Positions 20,374-29,634 of a DNA stretch of 64,000 bases are shown here, piece by piece (position 1 is the stretch's first letter; the number at the start of each line of letters is the position of its first letter). The translations under genes and the position numbers were made by a program. Source of the stretch: Rhodospirillales bacterium (GTDB taxonomy: Bacteria > Pseudomonadota > Alphaproteobacteria > Rhodospirillales > Defluviicoccaceae); assembly GCA_016712595.1 (NCBI GenBank), contig JADJQT010000001.1, forward strand, positions 2,605,424-2,669,423, written 5' to 3'. The notes below the pieces were generated by a model. It searched no databases and had not been told where the DNA came from. It was given only the letters and a program-made list of their open reading frames with translations.

Positions 20374-21999
20374 ATGACGCGGTTCATCTTCATCACTGGC
20401 GGCGTGGTCTCCTCGCTCGGCAAGGGATTGGCTTCAGCGGCGCTGGGCGCGCTGTTGCAGGCCCGGGGTTTTTCCGTACGGCTGCGCAAGCTCGACCCTT
20501 ATATCAACGTCGATCCGGGGACGATGAGCCCCTACCAGCACGGTGAGGTGTTCGTTACCAACGACGGGGCGGAAACCGATCTCGACCTCGGCCATTACGA
20601 ACGCTTCACCGGCGTTCCGGCGCGGCGCAGCGACAGCGTGACCACCGGCCGGATCTATTCCGATGTCATCGCCCGCGAGCGCCACGGCGACTACCTCGGC
20701 GCCACCATTCAGGTGATCCCGCACATCACCGACGCGATCAAGGAATTCGTCGTCGCCGACATCGATGACGAGGATTTCGTGCTGTGTGAAATCGGCGGGA
20801 CCGTCGGCGACATCGAAAGCCTGCCTTTCCTCGAGGCGATCCGCCAGCTTGGCAACGAACTGGGTCGCGAGCGGGTGATGTACATTCATGCGACGCTGAT
20901 TCCCTACCTGCCGGCCGCAGGCGAGTTGAAGACGAAGCCGACACAGCATTCGGTCAAGGAACTGCTCAGCGTCGGCATCCAGCCCGACCTGTTGCTTTGC
21001 CGCGCCGACCGGGCGATCACCGAGGGTGCGCGTCGCAAGATCGGTCAGTTCTGCAATGTCCGTTACGAGGCGGTGATTCCGGCGCTGGATGTCGAGACAA
21101 TCTACGCGGTGCCGATCAGCTACCATGAACAGGCGCTCGACGACGAAGTCTGCCGGCACTTCGGTCTTGAGGCGCCGCCGCCGGACCTGAGCCGCTGGCA
21201 TGAGATCGTCTCCCGGGCGCTGCGTCCCGAAGGCGAGGTGACGATCGCCGTCGTCGGTAAGTACATCGACCTGCTCGATGCCTACAAGTCGCTGGCAGAA
21301 GCGCTGTCGCATGGCGGCATCGCCAACAACGTGCACGTCCGCATTGAGTGGATCGATTCCGTCGCCTTCGAGAACGGCGCGACAGCACCGGTACTCGATC
21401 ACGTCCACGGCATTCTCGTGCCCGGCGGCTTCGGCGAGCGCGGTGCCCAGGGCAAGATCGAGGCGGTGCGCTTCGCCCGCGAGCGCCGAGTTCCCTACTT
21501 CGGCATCTGCTTCGGCATGCAGATGGCGGTGGTCGAAGCGGCGCGCAATCTCGCCGGCATTCCCGGCGCCGGCTCCACCGAGTTCGGGCCGTGCGCCGCT
21601 CCAGTGGTCGGGCTGATGACCGAATGGATGCGCGGCAATCGTGTCGAGCTGCGCGAGGCCGGCGGCAACCTCGGTGGCACCATGCGCCTCGGCGCCTACG
21701 AATGCGTGCTCAAGCCGGAGAGCCGGGCGCAGGCAATCTTCCAGGCTGAACGGGTGAGCGAGCGCCACCGCCACCGCTACGAGGTCAACAACAACTACAT
21801 CGGCACGCTGGAGCGCTGCGGACTGCGTTTTTCCGGAATGTCCCCGGATGGCCTGCTACCGGAAATCCTCGAGCTGCCCGCCCACCCGTGGTTCATCGGC
21901 GTGCAGTTCCATCCGGAATTGCGTTCACGTCCCTTCGATCCGCATCCGTTGTTCGCCTCGTTCATTCGCGCCGCCGTCGAGCAGTCGCGGCTTGTCTGA
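20374..21999 (+). CDS. pyrG: CTP synthase
   Basis: Makes CTP from UTP, ATP and glutamine. The 541 residues start at ATG 20374, giving the canonical N-terminus TRFIFITGGVVSSLGKG with the P-loop-like nucleotide site. The synthetase half includes KLDPYINVDPGTMSPYQHGE. The C-terminal glutaminase half has PGGFGERG, the nucleophile in FGICFGMQMAVVEA and the catalytic H-x-E in GVQFHPELRSRP. An in-frame start at 20314 adds 20 residues with no family match. Third gene of the tpiA-secG-pyrG group. Confidence 0.97.
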   Translation: MTRFIFITGGVVSSLGKGLASAALGALLQARGFSVRLRKLDPYINVDPGTMSPYQHGEVFVTNDGAETDLDLGHYERFTGVPARRSDSVTTGRIYSDVIARERHGDYLGATIQVIPHITDAIKEFVVADIDDEDFVLCEIGGTVGDIESLPFLEAIRQLGNELGRERVMYIHATLIPYLPAAGELKTKPTQHSVKELLSVGIQPDLLLCRADRAITEGARRKIGQFCNVRYEAVIPALDVETIYAVPISYHEQALDDEVCRHFGLEAPPPDLSRWHEIVSRALRPEGEVTIAVVGKYIDLLDAYKSLAEALSHGGIANNVHVRIEWIDSVAFENGATAPVLDHVHGILVPGGFGERGAQGKIEAVRFARERRVPYFGICFGMQMAVVEAARNLAGIPGAGSTEFGPCAAPVVGLMTEWMRGNRVELREAGGNLGGTMRLGAYECVLKPESRAQAIFQAERVSERHRHRYEVNNNYIGTLERCGLRFSGMSPDGLLPEILELPAHPWFIGVQFHPELRSRPFDPHPLFASFIRAAVEQSRLV

Positions 22000-22050
22000 A
22001 CCGTTCCCATATCGATCTGGTTCGTCGTCATAACAGAGAATGGGCTTGCC

Positions 22051-22455
22051 ATGGCCAGGCTGAGCCTCAGGGTCGATTTCGCGCCGAGCGCCCGCCTCGG
22101 TCCAGGCAAGGTGCGCCTACTCGAGCTCATCGCCGCACACGGCTCGATTGCCGCCGCCGGCCGGGCGATGCGCATGTCGTATCGTCGCGCCTGGATGCTG
22201 GTCGAGGAGCTTAACCGCTGCTTCAAGGAGCCGCTGGTGGCAACGCAGATGGGCGGCAGCCGCGGCGGCGGCACGACATTGACTCCGCTGGGCGAGGACA
22301 TCGTCAGGCGCTACCGGGCGATTGAGGCCGAGGCCGATTCGGCTGTCGCCGCCCACCTTCGCGCACTAGACCTCGCCCTGTCTGACGCCACGCGCGCGCT
22401 TGCCGATGACCGAGGCAACGTCGAGGCGTCCCAGGGGCATCCCCCCTCCGCCTGA
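22051..22455 (+). CDS. ModE-type winged-helix regulator without Mop domain
   Basis: Short regulator of 134 residues. Residues 15-75 form the ModE/LysR-like DNA-binding domain (LLELIAAHGSIAAAGRAM, then MSYRRAWMLVEELNRCF) followed by GGSRGGGTTLTPLGEDIVRRYR, the standard ModE N-terminal unit. Full-length ModE of enterobacteria is about 260 residues with two molybdate-binding Mop domains; those are missing here. Such one-domain versions are common in alphaproteobacteria, and how they sense molybdate is unclear. Directly downstream lies a ModE-type palindrome in front of a porin gene, which strongly suggests a local target. It follows pyrG by 51 bases. Confidence 0.85.
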   Translation: MARLSLRVDFAPSARLGPGKVRLLELIAAHGSIAAAGRAMRMSYRRAWMLVEELNRCFKEPLVATQMGGSRGGGTTLTPLGEDIVRRYRAIEAEADSAVAAHLRALDLALSDATRALADDRGNVEASQGHPPSA

Positions 22456-22768
22456 AGTCTTCCCCTCGCCTGACATCATCTTGGGCTCGCGCCGGGCGCA
22501 CCGCCGATCGCACCGGCGGGCGGCGACTCGTTCGCATAAAGCGTCATTTTTGTCACGCATTGTGGCCACCATTGGCACCCCGACGCCAAGGTGTTGCTAG
22601 CGTTATATACATTCGTATATAACGAAGACGAAGTTTAACGCTGGCAAGAAATGACCTATCTGACATGGCATATGTCAGAATATGTACGCGAGAATGCGCC
22701 CGATTTATCTGGCGTTCGCGATAAATCATCAATAACAGCGCAATATCTGCGCGATAAGAGGTGCGATT
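22456..22768. other. AT-rich regulatory region between modE-like gene and porin
   Basis: This 313-base stretch turns sharply AT-rich after about 22600, unlike its surroundings. It holds the ModE palindrome and a candidate promoter, then an untranslated leader of about 140 bases before the porin. A 65-codon frame at 22651 overlaps the porin start in another phase and has no features. Confidence 0.6.
22594..22624 (+). promoter_or_regulatory. ModE operator overlapping a porin promoter
   Basis: CGTTATATAC (22601-22610) and GTATATAACG (22615-22624) form a perfect 10-bp inverted repeat with a 4-base centre. The CGTTATAT-N8-ATATAACG layout matches the enterobacterial ModE box in arm sequence and 24-base span. 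A possible -35 (TTGCTA, 22594) and -10 (TATATA, 22616) with a 16-base spacer are overlapped by the palindrome, which fits repression. Confidence 0.8.
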
Positions 22769-23944
22769 ATGAGAAATCGTGCATACGCTACAACTGCGCT
22801 TGCAACACTTCCATTTGTCTTGAGTATGACTCATCCATCAAATGCTGAGACAACTTCTCCCGATAAAATTAAGCTATCGCTAAGCGGTTATTATCAGCAG
22901 TGGGGAGTCGTAACCGATCAGCATCTACGCTCCCGTACCGCGCCCGGTGCCAATGCGCAGCAGCAATCGACCACGCTGGTTGATAACAAGCACAACTCGG
23001 AAGTGTGTGTCATTGGCCAGACAACCCTCGATAACGGCCTGACGATCGGCGTGAACATCCAGCTCGAAGCGTTCACCGAAGCGGATACCGTCGACGAATC
23101 GTTTCTCTTTCTCCAGTCACCAACGGTTGGCCAAGCAATCATCGGTGATAAGGACAATGCCGCCTATTTGCTGCACGTCACCGCGCCGGATGGCGGCATC
23201 AGCATCGATTCCGGTGATACGGTCAAATCCCGCTTCTTCGAGACCGGACCTGGCGTGCTGTTCGATTCGCCACTGGCAACGACCAACCTCAGGCTGAACG
23301 ACAACGATTCGGGCAAGTTCACCTACATTACTCCCCGCTTCGCCGGCTTTCAGGTCGGGGTTTCATTCATTCCAGAATTCGAAAGCGGCGGCGATGACAA
23401 CAGCGCGCTCACGCAGGCGGGTTCCGGCGACAGCGGTCGAGCCGCCGGCCAGAAGAACGGCGTCGCCGGCGGCGTCAATTACAGGGACGTCATCGGTGGC
23501 GTGGGCGTCCAGGCGTCAGGCGGTTTCCTGCGGGCGGAGTCATTCTCCGGTGGCGCCAATACCAACAACGCCAATCTGCTCGCCTACAATGCCGGCGCGC
23601 AGCTCAGTTATGGCGGTTTTGCCGTCGGCGGCGGGTGGATGTACGTCCCGCAAGGGCAGCGGACCGCAACGACGCGGTTCAACGGCTCAAGCTGGTCGGC
23701 CGGCGCCTCCTACGAATTCGGCCCCTACAAGGTCGGTGCCGACTACTTCAGCGGCAACAATAACCGGACACCCAACGGCGGCAAAGATCGGCTCGATCAG
23801 GCCGCGCTGAGCGGAACCTACGTGCTTGGCCCGGGAATCAGGCTTGTCGGCGGCCTCTTCTACTACAACTGGCAGGCCGAGAATAAACTCTCCGAAAATG
23901 AAAACGGCATCGGCGCCGCGACCGGGCTCAAGTTGTCCTTCTGA
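22769..23944 (+). CDS. Gram-negative porin (Porin_4 type), probable ModE target
   Basis: Outer-membrane beta-barrel of 391 residues. ATG at 22769 follows AAGAGG by 9 bases. A signal peptide ends near SNA, and the first strand LSLSGYYQQWGVV is typical of alphaproteobacterial general porins. Alternating glycine/aromatic strands continue to the end, closing with GAATGLKLSF, whose terminal phenylalanine is the barrel-assembly signal. The 5' part of the gene is AT-rich, the rest normal. Its position behind a ModE-type operator suggests a role in oxyanion or cofactor-precursor uptake, but the substrate cannot be read from sequence. Confidence 0.88.
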   Translation: MRNRAYATTALATLPFVLSMTHPSNAETTSPDKIKLSLSGYYQQWGVVTDQHLRSRTAPGANAQQQSTTLVDNKHNSEVCVIGQTTLDNGLTIGVNIQLEAFTEADTVDESFLFLQSPTVGQAIIGDKDNAAYLLHVTAPDGGISIDSGDTVKSRFFETGPGVLFDSPLATTNLRLNDNDSGKFTYITPRFAGFQVGVSFIPEFESGGDDNSALTQAGSGDSGRAAGQKNGVAGGVNYRDVIGGVGVQASGGFLRAESFSGGANTNNANLLAYNAGAQLSYGGFAVGGGWMYVPQGQRTATTRFNGSSWSAGASYEFGPYKVGADYFSGNNNRTPNGGKDRLDQAALSGTYVLGPGIRLVGGLFYYNWQAENKLSENENGIGAATGLKLSF

Positions 23945-24022
23945 ACTGCCGCCCCTGAACCGTTGGCAAGGCCAAAATTTGCCCCGATACACGCCTCTTC
24001 TCTTGATAGGAATGCCCGAACC

Positions 24023-24577
24023 ATGCCCAGATTGCGTTCCGCAATGATGGCCACGCTGGTGATGATGGCATCACCCGCGCTCGCCGATGCTCCCGCCGCC
24101 TGCCCCGGGGGCTACGCTCCCGCCGTCCGCATTGGCGGAACCGTCGCCCACCCGCTGAAACTCACGCTCGCCGACCTGCAGGCGCGGCCGAGCACACGGC
24201 TTACGGTCTCCTATTACTCAGGAAAAAGTGGCCTCGTCACCGAGACCTACACCGGTGTGCTCGTCTCGGATCTGCTGGATGAAGCGGAAGTGAAGCTCAG
24301 CGCCGGTCAGAAGAACGACCTTTTGCGCCGCTATCTCCTGGTGACCGCAACCGACTGCTATCAGGTGGTCGTCGCCGTTCCCGAGGTCCTCTCCACCTTC
24401 GGCGGTCAGGCGGCGATCCTCGCCTACGCCGACGGCGACGGCCATCCCCTTGACGACAGCGAGGGCATGGCGCGACTGATCGTTCCCGGCGACAAGTCGG
24501 GCGGGCGATCGGTCTCCAACGTCACTCACATCATCGTTCGCACACCCGGCCCCGCCCCGCAGACAACCGCACCTTGA
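24023..24577 (+). CDS. Secreted molybdopterin-oxidoreductase-fold protein
   Basis: The protein has 184 residues with a Sec signal peptide cut near ALA. The mature part resembles the SUOX-like molybdopterin-binding fold: VRIGGTVAHPLKLTLADLQA, then VSYYSGKSGLVTETYTGVLV, and near the end GMARLIVPGDKSGGRSVSNV. In true sulfite-oxidase-type enzymes a cysteine ligates molybdenum; the only candidate is the cysteine in TATDCYQVVV, in a doubtful context. Many such small proteins probably do not bind the cofactor. It sits 78 bases after the porin, within the proposed ModE-controlled unit. A start at 23963 is in frame but would bury the signal peptide. Confidence 0.78.
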   Translation: MPRLRSAMMATLVMMASPALADAPAACPGGYAPAVRIGGTVAHPLKLTLADLQARPSTRLTVSYYSGKSGLVTETYTGVLVSDLLDEAEVKLSAGQKNDLLRRYLLVTATDCYQVVVAVPEVLSTFGGQAAILAYADGDGHPLDDSEGMARLIVPGDKSGGRSVSNVTHIIVRTPGPAPQTTAP

Positions 24578-24587
24578 ACCAACGCTG

Positions 24588-24629
24588 GCATCACGCGGCG
24601 ATCTGCAACGTTCGATCGCCGCGTGATGC
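24588..24629 (+). terminator. Perfect 16-bp hairpin after the molybdopterin-fold gene
   Basis: GCATCACGCGGCGATC and GATCGCCGCGTGATGC pair over 16 bases with a 10-base loop, 10 bases after the stop codon. The following ATAAAAATG is not a T-run, so this is a strong stem without a classical tail. It probably ends or protects the porin-molybdopterin transcript. Confidence 0.6.
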
Positions 24630-24807
24630 ATAAAAATGCGACAAGGCGGGGTGGCGCGCGGCTCCTCGATGCGTGCGCCACCCGGTCTTGTCGCCCATGA
24701 CACGGCGCGCGCACCATCGTCATCGGATTATCATCGTCGGCCTTGCCGTGATCGTCCGGGTGCTGCACTCTCCGCCGGCGTGCCGTCTCGATTTGCCGGA
24801 GGGTGAC

Positions 24808-25101
24808 GTGCTGGCGATTTTTCTGCTCGCTCTGTTCTTACCATTCTCGGCGCGTGCCGCGCCGCCCGCAACGCCCTCCCCGCCGGACGCGGGACCGATG
24901 GGCGCGCGCTTTCCGGATGTCGACGTCGTCGCCACCGCCGTGCGTGATCGCGGTTTTCCCTGCTCGCGTCCGAGTTCGATCGGCCATGATGCCGCCGCAA
25001 GCCGGCCCGATCGCGACGCATGGGTCATCACCTGCAGCGAGGGCCGCTATCGCGTGATTTACGAAGGTGATACGGGAGCGCAGGTCACACCCGAGCGCTG
25101 A
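24808..25101 (+). CDS. Small secreted protein of unknown function
   Basis: GTG at 24808 follows GGAGGG and starts a signal peptide (LAIFLLALFLPFSARA). The mature part of about 80 residues contains FPDVDVVATAVRDRGFPCSR and ends with DAWVITCSEGRYRVIYEGDTGAQVTPER-like sequence. Two cysteines could form a disulfide. I do not recognise the family. A longer frame from 24673 adds an arginine/histidine-rich stretch with no features and is rejected. Confidence 0.6.
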   Translation: MLAIFLLALFLPFSARAAPPATPSPPDAGPMGARFPDVDVVATAVRDRGFPCSRPSSIGHDAAASRPDRDAWVITCSEGRYRVIYEGDTGAQVTPER

Positions 25102-25264
25102 TCGCGGGCGCGCCCTCGCCAGCCACGACGGAACGTCCGGTCCGGACCGCGTTTTGCATCGATGTACAATGCGCCATGAGGGCGGGCATCCGGAGCGCCC
25201 GCTCGCTGGCCGATGACCGATACACCGCCCAACGTCCATTCACAGCACGATCGTTCCCATCCGC

Positions 25265-26755
25265 ATGGCCTACGCCCAGTCTTACAGACGACTAGCCGCT
25301 TCCCCGGTCATCAACCTGCCGGCGGTGTTCTTTTTCGTCGGCGTGATCCTTTGCGGCTTCGGCGGCGCCATGCTCATTCCCGCATTGTTCGACGTCGCCG
25401 AAAGCAACGACGACTACCGTGTCTTCATTACCTGCGCGGCGATCTCCATATTCGTCGGCCTCAGCCTGGCGCTGGCCTTTCATCGCCATCGCTCGTCGAT
25501 GGGCATCCGTGAAGTCATGCTGACCGTCCCGGCGACGTGGATGACGGTCGTCGCCTTTGCCGCCCTGCCCTTCGTTTTTTCCAGTCTCCATCTGCCTTAC
25601 GTTGATGCGGTGTTCGAGACCATGTCCGGGGTCACCGCCACCGGCTCGACGGTGATCGTCGGTCTCGATACCGCTCCCACCGGCCTGCTGCTCTGGCGCT
25701 GGCTGCTGATCTGGCTGGGCGGCTTTGGCTTCGTAACCCTCGCCGTTCTCGTCCTGCCGTTCCTGCGGATCGGCGGCCAGCAGTTGTTCGTCATCGACCT
25801 CTCGGCGCAGGCGGGGAAGTTCGTCCCGCGCATGATCGACCTCGTGCTCAACATCGCCCTGGTCTACCTCGCGATCACCGTCGGCGGCGCCATCGCCTAC
25901 CGCCTCGAAGGCATGAGTACATTCGATGCCATCGGCCATTCAATGGCCGCGGTCGCCACCGGCGGTTTTTCGTCGCATGATGCCGGCATCGGCTATTTCA
26001 AGAGCCCGGCGATCGAATGGACCGCATCGGTGCAGATGCTGTTGAGCGCGTTGCCGTTCTCGCTTTACATCGAAGCCTTGCGTCGGGGTCCGCGCGCACT
26101 CACGCAAGACGCACAGGTGCGTCTGTTCCTGGCGATCATCGGCTCGGCCGTTTTCAGCCTGTTCCTGTGGCGCGTCGCCTGGAACGAGGCGCCGATCATC
26201 GAGGCGCTACGCGAAGCGACGTTCAACGTTGTCTCGATCATCACCACCACCGGCTTCACCTCGCAGGACTTCAGCCAGTGGGGCGGATTCGCCCAGGTGC
26301 TGCTCTTGTCGTTGATGCTTGTCGGCGGCTGCACCGGCTCCACCGCCGGTGGGATCAAGATGTTCCGGCTCTGTCTGATGCTGAGTGGCCTGCGCGCCCA
26401 GACCCACCGCCAGATCTATCCGCACGGCAGCTTCGTCGTCACCTATAACCGCGCTCCCGTCGTCGACGCCGTGCGCGCCGGCGTCAGTCTTTATGTCTTC
26501 GTCTATACCTCAACGTTCCTGCTCTTCGCGCTGGCGCTGTCGTTTTGCGGGCTCGGCCTGGACGCGGCGCTCGGCGGCTCCGCTACCGCGCTCGGCGGCG
26601 TCGGACCGGGACTGGGATCGACGATCGGCCCTTGCTGCACCTTCGCTCCGCTACCCGAAGCGGCAAAATGGCTGCTGACGATCGAGATGCTCGCCGGCCG
26701 CCTCGAAATTCTCACCCTCGTCATCCCGCTCACCCGCACCTTCTGGCGCACCTGA
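25265..26755 (+). CDS. trkH: TrkH-family potassium uptake transporter
   Basis: Potassium-translocating subunit of the Trk system, working with cytosolic TrkA (not in the window). The 496 residues form about ten membrane helices. Four selectivity-filter loops are visible: FETMSGVTATGSTV, MAAVATGGFSSHD, VSIITTTGFTSQDF and GLGSTIGPCCTFAPL. The loop glycines are conserved. GGCTGSTAGGIKMFR is the usual intracellular motif. ATG at 25265 is used. It is a single gene, about 160 bases after the small secreted protein. Confidence 0.93.
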   Translation: MAYAQSYRRLAASPVINLPAVFFFVGVILCGFGGAMLIPALFDVAESNDDYRVFITCAAISIFVGLSLALAFHRHRSSMGIREVMLTVPATWMTVVAFAALPFVFSSLHLPYVDAVFETMSGVTATGSTVIVGLDTAPTGLLLWRWLLIWLGGFGFVTLAVLVLPFLRIGGQQLFVIDLSAQAGKFVPRMIDLVLNIALVYLAITVGGAIAYRLEGMSTFDAIGHSMAAVATGGFSSHDAGIGYFKSPAIEWTASVQMLLSALPFSLYIEALRRGPRALTQDAQVRLFLAIIGSAVFSLFLWRVAWNEAPIIEALREATFNVVSIITTTGFTSQDFSQWGGFAQVLLLSLMLVGGCTGSTAGGIKMFRLCLMLSGLRAQTHRQIYPHGSFVVTYNRAPVVDAVRAGVSLYVFVYTSTFLLFALALSFCGLGLDAALGGSATALGGVGPGLGSTIGPCCTFAPLPEAAKWLLTIEMLAGRLEILTLVIPLTRTFWRT

Positions 26756-27019
26756 CGGACGGGCCGCCGGAAGGTCTCCGCGTTCTGCTCGTCCCGAGTG
26801 TCGGATCCGGGGCGCGGGCAATCGCAGCGCGCCAAAGCAACCGGCACGTCGAAGCGACGATTGACATAATCCCCCATATGAGGGTAACTAATCTCTAGGT
26901 GCGCGAAAGCGCAGGAAGTTAGATTGTCGTAGCGGGTTTCAGTTTTCGCTTCATTTTACCCGTTAGAGCAAACGACAGGCTCGGGCGACGATCCCTCCTC
27001 TTATCGCGTCAGCCGTGGG

Positions 27020-28363
27020 ATGACGAGCCTGCACACACGCAACATGTCAACCGACGGAAGGAGGAAATCGCCGGCGCCGCAACCACGTTTTCTCGTCCTC
27101 GGGCCGTTGCGGCCCCGATCCGTCGATGGTTGGCCGTGTACCTTCTCGACTGACCCGGGCACGCCGTTCGATGGGGTGATCATCGCCGATGCCGCGTCTG
27201 GACACGATGTCGAGCGGCTGTTGCGCCAAAGACGGGCCTGGCTTTGCCCCGTTGCCGATCTCACCACGGCGCCGCTGTGGTTTGCCGACGTGCATACCGG
27301 GGATATCTCGACCGCGCATCTGCGATCGGCGCTCGAGCGATGCAACGCGATCGTCGATATGCTTGCCGCACTGCCGACGACGATCGTCGACGCCGATGAG
27401 CCGAACGTCCTGCTGCTTGCCCGCATGTATTCCCGGCAGCAGCCACTGACTCCCCAGTACCATGGCGCCTCGCCGCAGCTCTTGCGCTACCCGCTCGCCG
27501 GCATTCTCGCCGATCCCGCCTCCCTGGCCGAGCCACTCGTCGCCTCGGGATGGCTGTCCCGCACACTCTTCGACCGGCTTCATGTCTGCCCGAACTGCGG
27601 ATCGTCGCGGCTGAATGTCCGCGAGGAATGCGCGGCCTGCCGTTCACCCGACCTGCTTGAAGAGCAACTGGTCCACCATTACCGCTGTTCGCATCAGAGC
27701 ATCGAGCGGCATTTCGTGCAGGGCGACAAGCTCGTCTGTCCGAAATGCCGGGCAACGCTGCGGCATTTCGGCGTCGACTACGACCGGCCGGGCTCAGCCA
27801 CCGTCTGCCGCACCTGTGCCCACGTCGAATCCGAGGCGGAAATCGGTTTTATCTGCATCGATTGCGCCGTCGTGCATCGCGCCATCTCGGTCTCGACTCG
27901 CGACTGGCACACCTACGCGTTGACCCCCGCCGCCGAGGGTCGCCTGTTAGGTGGTGATTTGCGGACGCTCAAAGTCGGTTCTGCCCTCGAGAATGAGACG
28001 TTTCACGCCCTGGCCGAGCACTGGATGCGCATCCGCTCGCGCTATGGACGGCCGGCCACGGTGCTCCGCCTCGCCTTCACCCGCGGCGAGCAGGCGCAAG
28101 CGGAGATCGGTAGCCGGGATCTGGCCATGAGCAAGAGTCAGGCGATTGAGATCGTGCGCGGCGAACTGCGCGATACGGACCTCATTCTCGAGGCCAAGGA
28201 CGGACTGCTCATCGTCCTGCCCGAAACCAACGCCACCGCCGGCGAGGCCGCCCAGCGCCGGCTGCTCGCCCGCCTGTCCGCCACCCTCGCGTTCGACCTT
28301 GGCATCGATATCCGCCCGATCGATCCGGACACATACCTCTCGCGCCCAGAGGAGCGGCAATGA
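27020..28363 (+). CDS. TackOD1 zinc-ribbon protein with degenerate GGDEF-like domain
   Basis: The protein has 447 residues. Residues 20-150 look like a divergent receiver-type domain (FLVLGPLRP... GVIIADAASG) without a clear phosphoacceptor pattern. Residues 185-300 hold a treble of zinc knuckles (CPNC, CAAC, CPKC, CRTC, CIDC) with LRHFGVDYDRPG, which I recognise as the TackOD1 output domain. The C-terminal 130 residues resemble a diguanylate cyclase fold (RDTDLILEAKDGLLIVLPET), but the GGDEF catalytic loop is replaced. It is therefore more likely a nucleotide-binding or signalling partner than an active cyclase. Its stop overlaps the next start by four bases (ATGA), so it is translationally coupled to the glycosyltransferase. 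The start is uncertain; ATG at 27044 is also possible. Confidence 0.75.
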   Translation: MTSLHTRNMSTDGRRKSPAPQPRFLVLGPLRPRSVDGWPCTFSTDPGTPFDGVIIADAASGHDVERLLRQRRAWLCPVADLTTAPLWFADVHTGDISTAHLRSALERCNAIVDMLAALPTTIVDADEPNVLLLARMYSRQQPLTPQYHGASPQLLRYPLAGILADPASLAEPLVASGWLSRTLFDRLHVCPNCGSSRLNVREECAACRSPDLLEEQLVHHYRCSHQSIERHFVQGDKLVCPKCRATLRHFGVDYDRPGSATVCRTCAHVESEAEIGFICIDCAVVHRAISVSTRDWHTYALTPAAEGRLLGGDLRTLKVGSALENETFHALAEHWMRIRSRYGRPATVLRLAFTRGEQAQAEIGSRDLAMSKSQAIEIVRGELRDTDLILEAKDGLLIVLPETNATAGEAAQRRLLARLSATLAFDLGIDIRPIDPDTYLSRPEERQ

Positions 28364-29634
28364 GCGATTTCGACCCAACGTGGCTATTGCTCAATCTGGA
28401 TACTCCCACCTTGGTCTCGACGCTGTTGATCGCGCTGCTGCTCGATGTGCCGCGCTATACGTTTGCCTTTCTTGCCATCGCCGTCAGCGACCGTTTTTCG
28501 CGCAACCACAATCGGCAACGCGGCCGGAAGCCCGCGCAGCCCCTGGTCACCGTCATCCTTGCCGGTCATAACGAATCCGCCGCCGTCGCCCGTTGCGTTC
28601 GCTCCTTGCGCGAACAGAGCTATCGGCGCATCGAAATCGTCTGCGTCGACGACGGCTCCTCCGATGGAATGAAGCGGGAACTCCGGCGCCTGCGAGGAAA
28701 CGACCAGATCGATGCCGCCTTCACCACCCGGCTTCGCTGCGGCCAGTCGAGCGCTGTCAACCTCGGGTTTTCCGCGGCACGTGGCGAAATCATTCTCGTC
28801 ACCGACTGCGACTGCACCTTCGATCACGATGCCATCGCCCATATGGTCGCGGCGTTCGACCATCCTCGGGTGGGAGCGGTCGCCGGCAACGTCGGGATCC
28901 GCAACACCGGCTGTTCGATGCTGGCCGCATTGCAGGCTGTCGAATACCTGATGTGCATCTCCATCGGTAAACGGATCATGGAGACCTTCGGCCAGGTCAC
29001 CTGCGTATCGGGAGCCTTCGGCGCCTTTCGCCGTCGCGCCTTCATCGAGGTCGGCGGATTCGATAGCGGTGCCGGCGAGGATCTCGACATCACGCTGCGC
29101 CTGCGCCGGGCCGGCTGGCAAATCCGCTTCGCCGATCAGGCCTGGTGCCTGACGGACGCGCCCGAAAGCCTCGCACGGTTCGTTCGCCAACGGCTGCGAT
29201 GGGAACGCGACGCTCTACGCCTGCGCCTGCGCAAGCATCGCCAGACGATCAATCCCGCCAGCCGCAGCCTGCGGACCAGCGAGCTGTTCCACCAGTTCGA
29301 GTTCGTCCTGGGACACGTCGGCCTGACCTTCGCATTTCCGCTCTATGTCGGCTGGCTGGTGTTCACGTTCGGTGGCGGCGCGGTATCGATCCTCGTGCTC
29401 GTCACCGTGTTTTACATGCTGCTCGATGCCATCGCCGTGATCTGCGCCCTTGCCAGCTCTGATCGCCCAGACGCCTGGCGGCTGCTGCCGTACGTGATCA
29501 TCTATGGTCCGTTCCAGACCTATCTGGTACGCAGCGTCCGGCTCTACGCCTACGTTCAGGAGCTGGTTTTCCGGCGCTCCTACCACGACAACTATGTACC
29601 GGCACGTGTTCTGGCCGAGGTACCACGGTATTGA
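28360..29634 (+). CDS. Processive family-2 membrane glycosyltransferase (polysaccharide synthase)
   Basis: The 424 residues have two N-terminal membrane helices and about four C-terminal ones around a cytosolic GT-A domain. Catalytic features are VCVDDGSSDG (nucleotide-binding Asp), VTDCDC (D-x-D), GAGEDLDITLRLRRAGW (base-containing ED) and RQRLRWERD (Q-x-x-R-W). The last marks processive synthases such as those for cellulose, alginate, hyaluronan and poly-GlcNAc. The product cannot be told from sequence. It starts inside the stop of the TackOD1 gene and overlaps the next start, so the three genes form one coupled operon. No PilZ domain is present. Confidence 0.87.
   Translation: MSDFDPTWLLLNLDTPTLVSTLLIALLLDVPRYTFAFLAIAVSDRFSRNHNRQRGRKPAQPLVTVILAGHNESAAVARCVRSLREQSYRRIEIVCVDDGSSDGMKRELRRLRGNDQIDAAFTTRLRCGQSSAVNLGFSAARGEIILVTDCDCTFDHDAIAHMVAAFDHPRVGAVAGNVGIRNTGCSMLAALQAVEYLMCISIGKRIMETFGQVTCVSGAFGAFRRRAFIEVGGFDSGAGEDLDITLRLRRAGWQIRFADQAWCLTDAPESLARFVRQRLRWERDALRLRLRKHRQTINPASRSLRTSELFHQFEFVLGHVGLTFAFPLYVGWLVFTFGGGAVSILVLVTVFYMLLDAIAVICALASSDRPDAWRLLPYVIIYGPFQTYLVRSVRLYAYVQELVFRRSYHDNYVPARVLAEVPRY

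Noticed and set aside
25130..25153. GGAAC...CGTT upstream of trkH
   Set aside because: The spacer is 15 bases; EcfG promoters need 16-17, and the site is over 100 bases from the start.
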